From assembly GCA_018881555.1 (NCBI GenBank), contig JACAXG010000165.1, forward strand, positions 1,287,174 to 1,351,173: a stretch of 64,000 nt of DNA. The letters run 5' to 3'. The position numbers were made by a program, and so were the translations under genes. This DNA is from Amblyornis subalaris (lineage: Eukaryota; Chordata; Aves; Passeriformes; Ptilonorhynchidae). Each line of letters begins with the position of its first letter. Within the stretch, counting starts at the first letter, position 1. Below, piece by piece: positions 26,001-39,212 of the stretch. The notes below the pieces were generated by a model. The model made no database searches. It worked only from the letters and a program-made list of their open reading frames with translations, and was not told the origin of the DNA.

Positions 26001-26908
26001 GTAAGAACCCTCTGTGTCGTGTATGGCTAATGCTAATCTGTGTGTGCTCTGCTTTATTTGTTAAACTGCTTTCTATCTCTTCTGTCACTTGTGCATTTAT
26101 AGAAGTACTTATCTTGTCTGTCTGTCTTTCTGTCTTATCTGTCTCTGTCTATATAAATAACTCTTTTTGATTGGGATGGAAGAGTTTCAAAAGGTTCAGT
26201 TACGATGGCGTTCGAGCACAAACACCCTGATTATTACAATCCTGAACTCAGGGAGGCACCTGAAAATGGGGTGAGAGTTCTTTTGGTTTTTTCTGATGTT
26301 GAGCCGTTCTGGGGTGCACATTAATGCACACAGTGGTGCCATTACACTGTGGTTTAGGAATGTGGTGTTCAGTGCAGCACTGGGAGATTGCATTGGGTGG
26401 AGTTGGCACAGCATTGGAAAGGAATGGGTCTGAGGAAGGAAACAGACTGAAATGGGTCTGTTTAACCACTCCTACAGTCCCACAGGGCAGGAGACAGAGA
26501 TCTGACGAGGTATTACACACAAAGAGCTGGATTAATGCCCCAGTCATCATTGGTTTAACATGATAATCATTCATCAGCCTAGTAACCCTCAAAAAGCAGA
26601 AGAAAAAAATGAACAAGGAAGGGCAAAAAGGTGCAAGGGCGTTGAGATCACATTCCCAGAATTACTGTGTGCACCCCTTCTAGGAAGACACCCAGGGCCT
26701 GTCTTTTTGAGTTAAAACCAGTTTTTCAAGTTACTTAATCTGTGCTACAGAGTCCAGTCCATGATCTCCAGTTTTCACCTGGTCCTTTATCTAGGGTGAA
26801 GGAAGCAACTGTAATGTTGAGCTTTTCAGCTTGTAGTGTAGCTCAGAGCTAAATAAAGAAGAGCAATACTTTGACATGTGCCAAAGCTGTTTCCATATGT
26901 CCCCTCAG
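26001..26908 (+). other. UNC13B: Intron 10 (908 bp)
   Basis: Has an impure TCTG tetranucleotide repeat near its start (26114-26150). Otherwise no recognisable feature. The acceptor GTCCCCTCAG ends at 26908. Confidence 0.9.
26114..26150. repeat. Imperfect (TCTG)n microsatellite
   Basis: Runs of TCTG/TCTT units interrupted by TTTC and TTAT. Confidence 0.75.
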
Positions 26909-26994
26909 GTTTCCTCAGGAGCTTGCAGTTGGGAAGATCAGCGCAGAGGTGATGTGGAGTCTTTTTGCCCAGGATATGAAATACGCCATGGAAG
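26909..26994 (+). CDS. UNC13B: UNC13B exon 11 of window: MUN
   Basis: Residues 467-496: [20 protein letters not shown] then QDMKYAME. Ends with one base of a glutamate codon; the donor is GTAAGA at 26995. The downstream exon continues [18 protein letters not shown]. The 7.5 kb intron between them holds the in-frame cassette candidate 29915-29950. Confidence 0.97.
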
Positions 26995-28359
26995 GTAAGA
27001 GAATGCCTCAGTGCTGCTAGCTTGACTTGTTGCTGATCTTGTTCTCCATCTGTTTGGTGAAAATGAGGCTTAAGCTCATGAGTAGCACCACGGAGTGGAG
27101 TAGGGATTTCTAGTGGTTTGTTTGTTTGTGCACACCTGCTTTACAGGTGAGAATTGAGGCTGAGATCTGCGTGAGCTGTAGACCTCTGTGTCAGGCTGTT
27201 TTGCAAGCTGTTTATTGACATTCCAGCTGGTTTGAAAGCAGAAGTTCTCTTTGAAGCTGATGAATAGCTTCAATCATCAGCCAACAGCAGCTTCATTTTG
27301 TGGTGTACTGTGGTAGAAGGGGTTGGAGAAGTAAGTGGACTCTGGGTTGTGCCATGGCTCTAGTTCCCTGGATAATACAGCATAGGTGGTCTAAGCCACT
27401 GGCAGAAAGATGCTGTTAGAGCAATTCCTGCTGCAGACATCTCCATTTTGAATTAGTCTTTATATAATTCCACCTCCTAGTGAGGAGGAAATTTTACTGT
27501 TTCTGAAAATGAATTAGGCATGCAAAGCCCAGCAAAACTCCAGAAAGGCATTCTGCTACTTGCAGTGCTCTTCTGATGATTGATTTCAGTTTCTGAACTT
27601 GATTTTCATTCCATACATTGATTTGCACAATCTAACCGTTTTTTTACAGAGAGCATTCAGCTTCCACTGGCTCTGCAGGGTTGGGCTTTGTCATCATCTA
27701 TATGGTGATACTGTGATAAAACAGAAGTGCCATTGCTGTCTATGGCATGCTACCTGTATTTGTATTCCAAATCCAAGTCAAGCAACTGATTTTTCACTCA
27801 CAAAATTTTGCTCAATCCAGTTGTCCCCACTTTGATCTGAGCTCACTTATAGGAGTGACAGCCAATTAGACTCTTACTTCAGATTGCTTGGAAAAAACTG
27901 CTGCCAGTAAGAGAACTTCCCACATTTTGTTCTTCAGAAACAGTCTGTGGGGTTTCTCTGTAGGTGAAAAAGATTGACTCCATTTATTTTATTAATCTCT
28001 ATCAGTGCAACATGTGTAGAGACTGTGTTGTGGGGGGACACTCTTTGCCAGGTGTAGGCTTGAATTTTACAGGCTGCAGGGCTGGATGAAATGTTCTCAA
28101 TTCTGTGTCAGGAACTTTTTATATGCTTGTACCCTACAGTGCTTTTGTCTTGTGAGGTCAAGCTGATATAAGACCAAATGCTGGGAACAAGGACTATGAC
28201 CTACTAACTATGTTGAAGAGTCTCTTTTATAGTGACTGTCACTACTTGCTCATGAGTTAGAGATAAGGCAATGGTGATAATTTCATGTTCTCTTCCCTAG
28301 AAACTGTTTGCTCCTGCACACCGTTTTAGCTCCTCTTTTAATTTTGTCCTTATTTCAAT

Positions 28360-28771
28360 AGGAGGGCTGGAGCACCTCTCCTGTAACGAAAGATTGAGAG
28401 AATTGGGTTTGTCCAGCCTTTGGGGTGACCTAACTGGGGCCTTCCACTACCTGAAGGGAGCCTACAAGAACAATGGAGAGGGACTTTTTACCAGAGTGTG
28501 TACTAACAGGACAGAGAGGAATGGATTCAAACTGAAGGAGAATAGGTTTAGATTAGATATTAGGAAAAAATTCTTCCTTGTGAGGACAATGAGGCACTGG
28601 CACAGTTTGCCCGGAGAAGTTGTGGATGCCCCATCCCTGGCAGTGTTCAAGGTCAGGTTGGATGGGGATCTGAGCAACCTGATCTAGGGAAAGGTGTTCC
28701 TGTTCATGGCAGGGGATGGGAACTGGATGATCTTTACAGTCCCTTCCAACCCAAGCCAATCTATGGTTCTT
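28360..28771 (+). mobile_element. CR1 LINE, 3' end, sense orientation
   Basis: The best-preserved CR1 in the window. Starts at AGGAGGGCTGGAGCACCTCTC, then CTTCCACTACCTGAAGGGAG, GCCTACAAGAACAATGGAGA, GATGCCCCATCCCTGGCAGT, GTTCAAGGTCAGGTTGGATG and CCCTTCCAACCCAAGCCAAT, the order of the avian CR1 3' end. The 97-codon open frame at 28394-28687 lies within this non-coding/terminal CR1 sequence and is not a gene. Heavily 5'-truncated, as is usual for CR1 copies. Confidence 0.93.
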
Positions 28772-29914
28772 TTTACTCCCATGTGCTCACCTTCAGGAAT
28801 TTATAACGCAATTTGCTGTTCTGGTTGTTGGAAGTGCCCTATCTTCCTCCTTTATCTGCAGCCATGAGAATTGGATCACTTCAGGTCTAGTTGCTCATCT
28901 TCCTAAGTCTCCCTTTGTCTGTTGCATCTAAAATGCAACTGTAAAAAGGTTACAGATTGCGTGTGTGAATTTTACTGTCAAAAGGGATGCGAATTTGAGT
29001 GGTTTTTTTTTTAATTGGCTTTATTTGATTGCCTGTGCCCGGGTTAGCTTGGCCTCCCAGGTTTTCTCTGTTCATGTCTCATAGCATGTCCTCACTGATC
29101 ACTCTGGGCTTATTTTACCTTTTCCTGATATCCTTCTGTTCACTTATGAGCTTCTTAGGACAAGGATTGGTATCATCCAGGAGTTCCTCAGTGCATAGCA
29201 AATAGTTGCTGAAAAGAGCATCCCTCTTTGAAATATTTATTGACAAAAGTTGATACAAATGCAGCTGGTGGACAGGGAATTTGCATTTTAAACAAAAATT
29301 GAGAAGCTGCATGGTAGTGTGTTTCTAGTCTAACTGTGCAAGTTCTGCAGGACGGTTGAACGGCGATAGAGTCTGTGTTGGGATGTGTCTTTTCCAAATA
29401 TATATTCAAGAAATGCTTAGGGTGCAGTATTCTATTTGAGGCAAGTGTGATTCCTCACTGCTTTGCTCTCGAGAAACTTGTGAAGATAACCTTTAGAACA
29501 AGCTCTACAATAATTCAATTATGGGCCTTACTACGTATATTTTAAATACAGATGATTGGATTAGCTCACTGCATTTTTTTTTAAACCAGGGAAAAAGGGA
29601 TTATAGGAAACTGATTAAATGATGTGTGGGATGATAATTAGGTTTGCCATCCTCAGCTCTTGGCTCTGTCATTTCTCAGGTTCAGTTGCTGGTTTTTCTA
29701 ACAGTTAACCTGCACCAAGAGTTTCATATTGCTTTTTCCAATTTATGGCATAATCCCTGGGTACATTTCTGGTCTGCTCCGAGATCTGTGTGCATCAGGA
29801 GCTCTCTGCAACAAAAGCTAATCTATTTTTTGGAGACATGTGCACATGAACACAGAGTGTAACACTTGCCCCTAACTTTCTTCATGGTGTTTTCCCTTAT
29901 GTTCTACTCCTAAG

Positions 29915-29950
29915 TTCTGGATACCATGAGCTCATTCACCTCACCAAGTG
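29915..29950 (+). CDS. UNC13B: Candidate 36-nt cassette exon in MUN (unconfirmed)
   Basis: Bounded by an acceptor (TTCTACTCCTAAG, AG at 29913-29914) and a near-consensus donor (AAGTG then GTAAGT at 29951). Exon 11 ends one base into a codon. Inserting these 36 nt keeps that phase and reads VLDTMSSFTSPS before EHEK of exon 12, with no stop. A Ser/Thr-rich insert would fall between two conserved MUN helices and could carry phosphorylation sites. This is predicted from splice signals alone. I do not know whether any Munc13-2 transcript uses it, and chance matches of this kind do occur in introns this long. Confidence 0.4.
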
Positions 29951-32900
29951 GTAAGTTCATGCTCCTTGGTGGAGCTTGTAGTTGTGAGTAGACAAAGATG
30001 TTCATCTGCTACCGATGGTTTTAGCACTTTGGATGTAGTTTCTAACACTAGCTTTAGTGTTCTGTAGTTTTATGTCAACAATAAACAGATCTGCAAAGAA
30101 GACTTGAAAGACCATACTGCTGCTGCAGAAATGGAGCGTTTGTGCTGAAAGGAGACTTTGGAGTAGAAAGGGTGCAGGCCTGGTTGCATGAAACTGCCCC
30201 ATCCCTCCTTCCAGCCTGATGCTTCCACACTCTCCAGTAGGCAGTGTGGGAGAAGAGTTGGAAGGCTCCAGTGGGAGATGGCTTCTCTGAGCTGGAGAGC
30301 AGTGCCTGGCTGCCTGAGTTGTTTTCCCTTTTTCCTCATTGTGCCTCTCCCAGCTGGAGCTTACCCCCATGTGCACCATGCAGCCTGTGCAGAACAATGT
30401 ATAAATCCTAATTTCTACTTAGAATATTAAGGGCTTCAGATCCAGAATTTGTGCCAGCCTGTGAATGCTGCAGCATGTGTCCTTTGGGCACCTGCTGAGC
30501 AGTTAGATTGCTAATGCATAAAATGTTTGAGTCATAAAAGTGAAACACCTATTCTCTGTATAAAATATTTTCAGCAGCAGTGTGTTTGTCTGCTGGAAGG
30601 CAAGTGCACTGCAGATGGATCTTGTGCCTTTGGCTCTCCTAAGGAGACTCAGTGTCTGAGACACAGCAGAAGCTCCAGGATATTTTCCCCACTTATTTTC
30701 TCTCTCCCAAAGCAGTGACTACTCAAGGCACCTACACAGCAGACCTGGCACTTCCCTTGTTTGCTGGTGAAGGCAACACAGGTCTTGGAAAAGAGTCTCT
30801 TGTTCCCCATCAGCCCAAGAGTAAAACAGATCAGATACACGTGTCCCAGACTTGGCTGGCAGGCTCATGCTACCCTGGAGTCACTGTAGGGTAGAGGATG
30901 ATTTCCCAAGCCATACAGTTGGCTCCACCTCTGGGACACTGACTGGTGCTTAGGCAGCTGGATAGCCTCCCTGTGACCACAATGGTAGCTGTAGTTAATC
31001 GTTTTCTCGCTGTCATCTGTGAAGCCTCTGAGACCCAGAAAGCACAAACACCCCAAGCAAAGAAGCTTCTGCTCTTCCTTTCCTAGGAAGGCCTTAAAAG
31101 ACAGTAATAGGAAGTCAACGTCATCCTTGACAGCAATGTTTTATCTTAGTTTGGCCACATTAGTATTAGAGCTGCAAATTGGAAACATCTCTGATAGGAA
31201 GAGAGACTGAGTAGACTTGGCAGGCAGGATTGAAATAAGTAATTCTGCCACTTTCTCACTTCTAATAAGGAGAAGGGGATCAGAGGCACACACAGATGCC
31301 AGCTATCTAAAGTGTTGATGCTTCAACAGTGTTGGTACCTATTAGAGTTTCTTTGCGGAAACGTGGCATTATTTGCTAGAAATTAACCCATGAAAAGTAG
31401 GCTAACAATCAAGGAAAAAATCTGTGGATTCAAGAACGTGGTAGAAGTCCTGTCCTCTGCTTGAAAAAGTAGAACTGGACACAACACTAGAAAGTGTTCT
31501 TCTAGGGAGCAGTTCCCCATTAATGCCTTAATAATGTGGCCTTGGTGACTCTGAAAGCTTTTCCTCGTAGGAGGCTGTTTGCAGATGAAATCTAAGGAAG
31601 TGTGGGAGACTTACAGAACTATGGTCTTTCCAGGATAAAACACAGCAGTTGCTGCACAGTGTCTGAGTGCTGTTCCGCCACTGCTGCTGCTAAGCTCTTT
31701 AAAAGCCAGCAGGTTATAAAGCAGAACAGAATTGTGCTAAGACTGATGGCTGCCAGGATCTTCACTTTACTTTTTCTAAAATGGATTGTCAGTGGATGCC
31801 TCTGACTGATGCGTTTCTCTGTCACCTTCAGGTGGCCTTAAACATTTCCCCTTACAAAGGAAGCAGCTGATCAAAACTGTGTGGGTCCATTGAAGGGGGA
31901 AGGGCAGATGATGCAAGCTGGGGATGAGGGGGTTTTGGGTCTTTGTTGGCTTTCTTTGTTCCCCAGAACGTTTGAGCTGTTCATTCTTGTCTTTTCTCTG
32001 TCACAAGCCCCTCCTTTCTTTCGAATACGTAAAGTTCTCTTTTATGGTGGTAAGACCTCGCCTTCTTTCTTTTACTTTCCTGTAATTTATCCCTTAGTGT
32101 CAAGTGTCTCCCTTACTGCTTAGATGGCCAGGTAGTCCTGTAGCTGTACTTGGGCTTGTGCTTCTGTGGCTGCTTTGCATCTTTTTCTTCTGCAACTTAG
32201 ATTTTAAATGTCCTAAAAAACAGGAAAAGGCTTGAATTGCTTGCTTTTAGTGCGTTGCTGAATTTTGAGGAACTAAATCTGGTTTAAGTCCTTTTTGCAT
32301 CCAAGTCAGACCTTTCCTCTGCAGGAAAAGCACTTTCCATGTGCGGGAGCAGCAACTGGCAGCAGCACATATCCAAGTTAATGAAGTTATAATTGTCCAT
32401 CGGTTTCCTCACTCACAGGGAGTGGAGCAGGCACAGTTATTGCTCTGCTTGTTTCCAGTTTTAGGTCTGTACAGGGAGTTTGCATTTTCTTCTGCAGTTG
32501 CTGGAGGGATAGCAGAGGGTCAGCAGTTCAGACTCTATACTCCTACTTTCTTGGTGCTCAAGATACGACGCTATTAATGTAAAACAGGAATGGACTTTGC
32601 ACAGCTCCCTGTGGAGTGAAATGGACTGTAGTACATGTAATTTGTCCATTGGACCATCACTCCTGAGGACTGTGTCTCTCAGATACTGGGCATTTTAATT
32701 TCTTAAAAACAAAGGTTGGGTTTCTTTTTTTCTTTTTTTTTTTTGAGAGTGTATTTGTGAGAATCTGCAACGTATTAACTAGAAGGAAGTCTGTATTACA
32801 CTGTTTAAAAAGCTTGCAGACAACTCACTGGAGCATTCCATTGCCTGGCTGTTGACAAGGCTAGTGGAAAAATTTTGCATGAGCATTTCTCTGGATTTTG

Positions 32901-33589
32901 TGTTTTCAGTTGGATAATTCATACTTGATTTGGACTTTATTTTTGTGCATGTTGTTGAAGCTTCAAGAAAGATGTGGACATTTCTCAATGTTTTGAATTA
33001 GTTGCAAGAGTTCACATTTACCTAAAAATAGATGATGTAAGATAAGCTTGTCTGTCGGGTAATAAGCCATTCAAAACTAAGAAGACGACTCCCACTGTTT
33101 AACATACCTGAATCTTGTCTGCACATCAGCACTAATGCCCTTGGAAAGTTACATCAGTAATGGGGTTTCCACATGAAAGGTAGAAAGAAGAGTCTAAAGT
33201 CAAATTCTGGGATAAAAACCTGAGTCTAAGCCAAAATCATGTATGTTTTAGTATAATATCTCACATTGTAGTCATGGACTAGCAGCTTGCTGTGGTGCTA
33301 GAGTGAACAAAGAAGCTTGGCACAAAGTGTATTCCTGCTGTGAAGCTTGGCAGAAGAGATGGATACAGACAGGAGGCACTGGGGAGTGGCAGAGCAGAAT
33401 TGATCACCTGATAATGCAGGGTCACAGTGCAGGCAAAAGCCAGCTGCTGAGTCCTCATCTTGTGAAAAAGGAATTAATTTTAATCTCTTCAAGGAGGATT
33501 TTGAAGAAAAGCGGTGCAGTAGAAGGAGCTGCCTGTGTAAGCACATGAGGGGTGGCTTGGGAGAAAGCATTGAGCTGCTTTTGGGAGAA

Positions 33590-33830
33590 CTTAACAAGTA
33601 GTTTAAAAACAGGGATTGTGGGCTGATCAGAGGTGGGAGTCAGTTGCTGAAAGCTGGTAGTGTGGACGTAGGCTGTGAAGGGCCTTGAGAGTGAAGACAT
33701 GGACTGTACATTTTTCCTGATAAGGAAGGGGAGCAGTGGTCTAGGGAGATGATCTCTGCAGAAACGTAGGTCTGAGTATGTGCAGTGCTTCAGTGGCATA
33801 GGTGTGTGGGAAGGGTTGTGTTGTGGAGGT
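33590..33830. repeat. Possible ancient interspersed repeat, family unassigned
   Basis: The stretch with AAAACAGGGATTGTGGGCTG, GCTGTGAAGGGCCTTGAGAG and AAGGGGAGCAGTGGTCTAGG has the texture of an old amniote repeat (GAAGGGCCTTGA...GGAGCAGTGG order). I cannot name the family. Boundaries are approximate. Confidence 0.3.
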
Positions 33831-34466
33831 ATGGACATTATACAGGGACAAACTGCGTTGTCCCAGCATTGCCTGGGTACAAAAACATAAGGAAACCTGG
33901 CAGGAGGAAGAGGCTCAGCAGCAGACACTGCCTTGTGGAAGAGAAATGCCATTAATTTCTCCAAACAGGAGATCAGGGAAGGCTCCAGCTCCTGTGTAGC
34001 TCGTTTGATCTTACTTGTGACTCACACTGTCAAACTCTTGGTGCTTTCTACTCTTGTCTCATAGGGGATGTAGTGTAACATCTTGGCATTGCCTTTATCT
34101 CCAAGCATGAACAGATTTGCTCGCCTTGATTTTCCCCCGGCAAAGATGGAATCTCAACTGTGATAGGTTAAATGAAAAGGCCGTAAGAGATTGCTCTGTT
34201 TTTACTGCTTTGACAACAAAAAATCTTCAACAAATGGAAGTATTAATTGGAGCTACAGCAAAAAAACTCCAGAGCCCCAACGGTTCCAACTTCCAAGAAC
34301 TACTGCCTGCTGCCAAAATCCTGTGTTGTGAAGATTTTGTACCTCTATACATGCTTCATCCTCAAAACAGTTGCATACTGCAGACATGCTTTATAAGACC
34401 TTCCTGTGCCTGGTGTGGTGACAGTGGTAAATTCAGACCTAACTGCTTTTTTTCCCTTCCTTACAG

Positions 34467-34593
34467 AGCATGAGAAACACAGACTGTGTAAAAGTGCGGA
34501 CTATATGAATTTACACTTCAAAGTGAAGTGGCTGTACAATGAATATGTTCGTGATCTGCCTGCCTTCAAGGGAAAAGTGCCTGAATATCCAGC
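34467..34593 (+). CDS. UNC13B: UNC13B exon 12 of window: MUN
   Basis: Residues 496-538: [40 protein letters not shown] and [11 protein letters not shown] is the UNC13B-type form; as I recall it, UNC13A has NEYVTELP. Leaves two bases of an alanine codon. The donor is GTGAGT at 34594. This helix pair leads into the MHD1 region. Confidence 0.97.
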
Positions 34594-34847
34594 GTGAGTG
34601 TATTATGTCTCCTGCATTAAATCCCCACTAGCTGTCTCCTTGTGTTGCTTTGAGGGTAGGGTGGCCCTTCAGTTCTCCTGTGGCTGCCTTCATGATACAT
34701 AATTTCTTTACTTCTGATTTTCTGTGTTTATGTGCGTTTGTCCCCTGTGGTGTTCTGTGCCACTGCCCCTGACCCAGCTCAGTCCTTTATTGTACGATAT
34801 CTCCCAACATTTCCGAAGCTTAGGAATTGCATGGACAGGCTTTAAGC

Positions 34848-34873
34848 CACTCTGTGCCTGCACTCTGTGCCTA
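34848..34873. repeat. 13-bp tandem repeat, two copies
   Basis: CACTCTGTGCCTG followed by CACTCTGTGCCTA, with a single mismatch at the last base. Confidence 0.88.
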
Positions 34874-37335
34874 CACAACAGGATTTATAAGTAAAGATAA
34901 CGTTTTCTCACTAAGTCTGCGTGATTTAGTTGGAAGCATCAGATAAGCTGTTGCTCTTGAGCGCTAAGCAATTGTTTGCAACTTCTATTTAATCTAACAG
35001 CAATAGATTTCAGACCTGGAGAAGGTGCAGGAGTCCAAGAGGTTGTCTGAACAACCTGGAGATGATGCTGTAGCTAGAGTCCCTCACTTGCCTAATGTAA
35101 GACCAGGTGTCCTGGGTCTGACCAGTGTTTGGTTTTCAGAGGCTTTCAGTGATGTCTGCTCCACATCTCCTTCTTTCCTGTGCTTCACTGTTACCCCTCT
35201 ATTGGGTTTTGGGGATTTAACATACACTATCCTTTTTGCGCCCTGTAAATCTTTCTTGGTTTAATTTGAGCTTGTTACAGGCTAGGCATAGAGGATAAAT
35301 TGTTCCTGCTTTATGAGAGTAAAATGCTTTGCTTGTGTCTCTTCACAGTCTTCTGCTGGTTCTTGCCTAGCTTTCCTTGTAAGTGAGGTTTACTCACCTC
35401 TTTCCAGCTGATCTGAACACAATACTTGTCCTTAAATACTGATGTTTCATCTAGGCCTTGCCTTGCATTCCCTTGCACGCAGTGCTGCTGTTCTCACGTG
35501 CTATGTTGACAGCAACCTTTTTTTTTTATTTTATTCAGAGATATTGCTGACTAGTGGTGCTTCCAGTGGGCCACTGGCCAGTCTGCAGGCACCCTCAGCA
35601 TTGTGTCCTACCACGCTGCTGTTCCCACACTGTACATGACTGTTCACTGCTGTCTAAATGCAGCACTCTGCCCCTCTTGAAAAGCACATTTTTCCTGGAC
35701 TGTGTTTCCAGTTTGGCACTTTGAATTCTCTTCCCATGCTGTCGTGCATGCAGTCCCTCAAGCCCGGTGCTAGCTGCATACTAATAAGACGTGAGGCAGT
35801 TGAGCGTAATTGCTCGGTGTGGGCTGTGGGCCTTGATTAACAAATCAGGTCAGCAAGAGGCATAAACTCGGTGAGCAGGGTGCTGGAGTGACAGTCTCAG
35901 AAGCCCCATTCTCTTTGCTGTGCCTCTGAGTCAGGGCAGTCTCATGCAAGCCATCAGATATTCTTAATCTCTCTTTTTCTCCTGTGTAATCAGGATAATG
36001 ACGCTCAGTTTCGTAATGCAGTCTGTTCTGCTCTGCTGCCCTTTGTGGTAGAGCTTCAGTGCTCGTGTGCATTTGCCACCACTGGCTTTGTTACGTCACT
36101 CTTGTGTTTTAGTACAATAGCCACGTTGTCAGACATAGGTGATGTTTATTTCAAACGTAGCCTTCACCTGCCACAAAATATCCCCTTGGTATGAATTACA
36201 GCTGTGTGCTCTCGTCCTTTGATTTGCTTTGTCACAAGTATTTTTAGCCTTGAAGCTTCCTTAAACAAAGGAGTCCACACATCAGGTTTGCACATTGGTG
36301 AACTCTTTAGATGGAACTAAATTGCTGCTGTCCAGACAGTGGTTGGATTGTCTGTCTACTTGTCAGACAAGAGGCTATCCACAAACTCACTTTTCATGTT
36401 AAAACTATAAGAAATCATGGTTTTGGTAGCCTTGAGATATGATTGAACAAAGTGCAGGCACCAGAGTATTGATCTGACTTTTTTATGCTCTCTTTATTTT
36501 CTGAAATTCAGAAGCATTTTCTGAAATGGAAGTAGCTATGTAACTGGGAGTGAATCTTCAAAACTTCCTCTCAACCAGCTAAAAGCTGTGAACTGTCAGT
36601 TTCTGAAAAACCCCAGCTTTTTAGGTGTGTAAATAAGTGCTCAATGTTTTGTTTAAATACCGATGTTAACATGCAGCTAGTATTGTAGCTGTACTGGAGA
36701 CTACCTCTGCTCTGGTGGGGGAAGATATTCCTTCCTTTGAGATTCTGTCAATTTACTCTAGCTCTCTTCATCAAACATGGTATTTATTCTTTTACTCATT
36801 GGAACCCTGCCTGACTTCTTGCCTCCACATTTGCCAAGGCCCCAAGATTATTCCTTAGATGCCCACAGCAAATGAATAAGATTATTTCACCTGCAGAGTG
36901 TGACCCTGAGGGAGCCAGGCTCATGGCCAAGCTGCAGTGGTAGCCTTTTGTGTTACCTCGCTGTTGTGCAGCCAGCAGAGGTAAACTCACATTTAGTCCC
37001 AAAGCGCTGCTGCCTTTCCCAGTGGGCAGAAGTGAAGTGTGTTCTGTGCAGACCTTGTTTGGAGAGGTTGGCTGTGCCGTCTGGAACCAGGCTGTGCTGA
37101 CCCCTGCCAGCACAGAATGTCTCTGAGGCAGCACCAGGAGTTGCTGCCTCGTGTGCTGGTGTCTGAGTCATTACAGCGTTTGCTTCCTGACCAATAATGG
37201 AAGCAGATGAAGGAGAAGATATTTGTCATATAACAACATTTTAAAGTGATTTCTGCATGAAATCAGATTATTCATTTCTGTGCTAGATAATGTTGCATAT
37301 TGTTCTGGATATGTTGCCTTCATAGTCCTCAGAAT

Positions 37336-37345
37336 CCCCCCCCCC
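37336..37345. repeat. C10 homopolymer
   Basis: Ten C bases in a row in intron 12, a simple repeat prone to length error. Confidence 0.9.
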
Positions 37346-39212
37346 ACTTGCTCAGCAGCCCAAGACCTGATAGCAAAATACTGCAAGGGGTGTTTGGCTT
37401 AAGATAGCTCTAGGTTTGTGTTACAGCTCAAAGCATAGTTTGGCCCTGAATGTGCACATGGACTGGAAGTATTTGTAAATTATTTGCATCTCTTGTGTTT
37501 TTCATGCCATCCAAAGGACAAAGTTGAGGCTGGCTTTGCAAACGTATTTACAGAAATTTCCTGATCTAAGTGATTCATTTAACATTCATAGTAAGCCTCT
37601 TCCTCAAGGTAATGCTTTTTTTCATGAGAGGGGGAGAAAATACACCACTCCCACCCACCCAGCACTACCTTTTTCTCTGCCACCTTTACTTAGACAATTT
37701 GGCAAGACAGTTAGGTACCTATGCACTCGATTTTGTGTAGCAACATATGGTATCCATAGAAGTGGGCAGTGACTGTTCCCAACAGCAAATGGCCCTTTCC
37801 CGTGAATGTGGTGCAATAATTAAGGATGAATGATAATCAGGAAGTTGCTCTGCTTCTTGGAGTGAAAACTGTGGCTTCTGACACAAACAAGTAATCTTCC
37901 CTGCACGTTGACCTCTGACATGTGGAGCAGTCAGCAACTTGCAGCCTGGGAACTGTGAAACAGGTGGAAGGTGTATAGTTGCTTCCTTGTAAACTGCCTG
38001 AGTGCCCTTCTAAGGCTTGAGCTGTTTAAAATACACTATTGCAGTTTAAAAGAAAACGTTGAAAGCTTGAGAAACTTGTAGCAGACTTCAACATATGCTG
38101 ACTTTTAGGAGCCTGAAGTGCCATTCAAAAGGAATTCTTCCAGAATACAGGAAGTCCATATGTCTGTGACAGTGTTCCACTGTTGCTGTCTATAATAAAT
38201 AGGGCTGCAAAGACAGGTTGCTGTTGGCATTTTAACACTGTGTCAGTTACAATTTCCAATATTAGCATTGATGTGCTTTATATTTCAAAGTGTAGAGATT
38301 ATTTAAGGCTATCTAGTATGCTCTGCCTGTGAATTTGCTCTTGATCTCCCTCTCATGTCTGGCACATGCTTTCATGTTCTTTGCAAACTCAGCCCACAAT
38401 TAGCACAATCTCTATGAACACAGCTGCCTGCTTAGAGGAGGCTGTACTCTGTAAAGCTCATATAATAATCTTTTGTATGGACTAAATCACACAGGGGCAC
38501 TTTTTTCTCTTATTCGTGAAAGCTGTTTAGTAATATTTGAAATTAAGATCTGCTTCAGCTGTGTTGTGTTGGCACTTGCGTGCAACAAACTCTAGACAGA
38601 CATTTGAACAAGGCTGTAAGTGCTATGTTATTGCTTAAACACAGGCAACAAAAACACACACCCCCCGTTTTGTGCTGTGTATGTCCCTCAGAGGAGAGGA
38701 CAGAGGGACCTGCTGTCAGATGCCATCACTGAAGCTGCTTCTCAGCTTGCCTGTTCTCACGTTGCTTATTTGGTGCACCCAAGTGAGCAGCAGGACCGGT
38801 GCCTGTTGGCATGCAGAAGTAGTGGGCATGGAGGTCTCCCTTGTGCTCTCTGGCACGTGGGTGAAAGGGAAAGAAACGACAAAGTGCTTTGAGATGATGC
38901 AAAGTTAAAGGTGGTTCTCAAGGCGAGAGAAAAGGGGGAAGGTACCAAGAAGAGAAAAGACAGGAAGGACAAAACCCGCTCAGGACTAGCAGTCTGCCGG
39001 TCCAGCCCAAGTGATGGTACAGGCCCTGCTCACCAGTAGCTTCTGTTCAGGTGCAAGTATATTTGGGAACTTTGACTGCATGCACAGACGGCAGCTTTCA
39101 GACATCTGACAGTGGCAAGCTTTCACAAGGCTTGCTGGAACAGCAGCACTGTCAGAGTCTGGTTGGGGTGCTCTGTTTCCTCCTGTAACTTGCTGGTTTT
39201 GCTCCCCTGCAG

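Larger units (their letters stand above)
26995..34466 (+). other. UNC13B: Intron 11 (7,472 bp)
   Basis: Holds a CR1 3' end (28360-28771), a 36-nt cassette-exon candidate (29915-29950) and a possible ancient interspersed repeat (33590-33830). The many open frames of 60-170 codons show no recognisable domain or splice-compatible structure. The acceptor TTCCCTTCCTTACAG ends at 34466. Confidence 0.88.
34594..39212 (+). other. UNC13B: Intron 12 (4,619 bp)
   Basis: Contains a 13-bp tandem repeat (34848-34873) and a C10 run (37336-37345). Open frames at 36796-37229 (minus strand) and 38620-38908 lack recognisable domains. No further exon recognised. The acceptor TTGCTCCCCTGCAG ends at 39212. Confidence 0.87.

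Noticed and set aside
28394..28687. 97-codon open frame
   Set aside because: Lies entirely in a CR1 3' end and does not resemble the CR1 reverse transcriptase.
33455..33964. 169-codon minus-strand open frame, the longest in the window
   Set aside because: No domain, no promoter or splice context; overlaps likely old repeat sequence.
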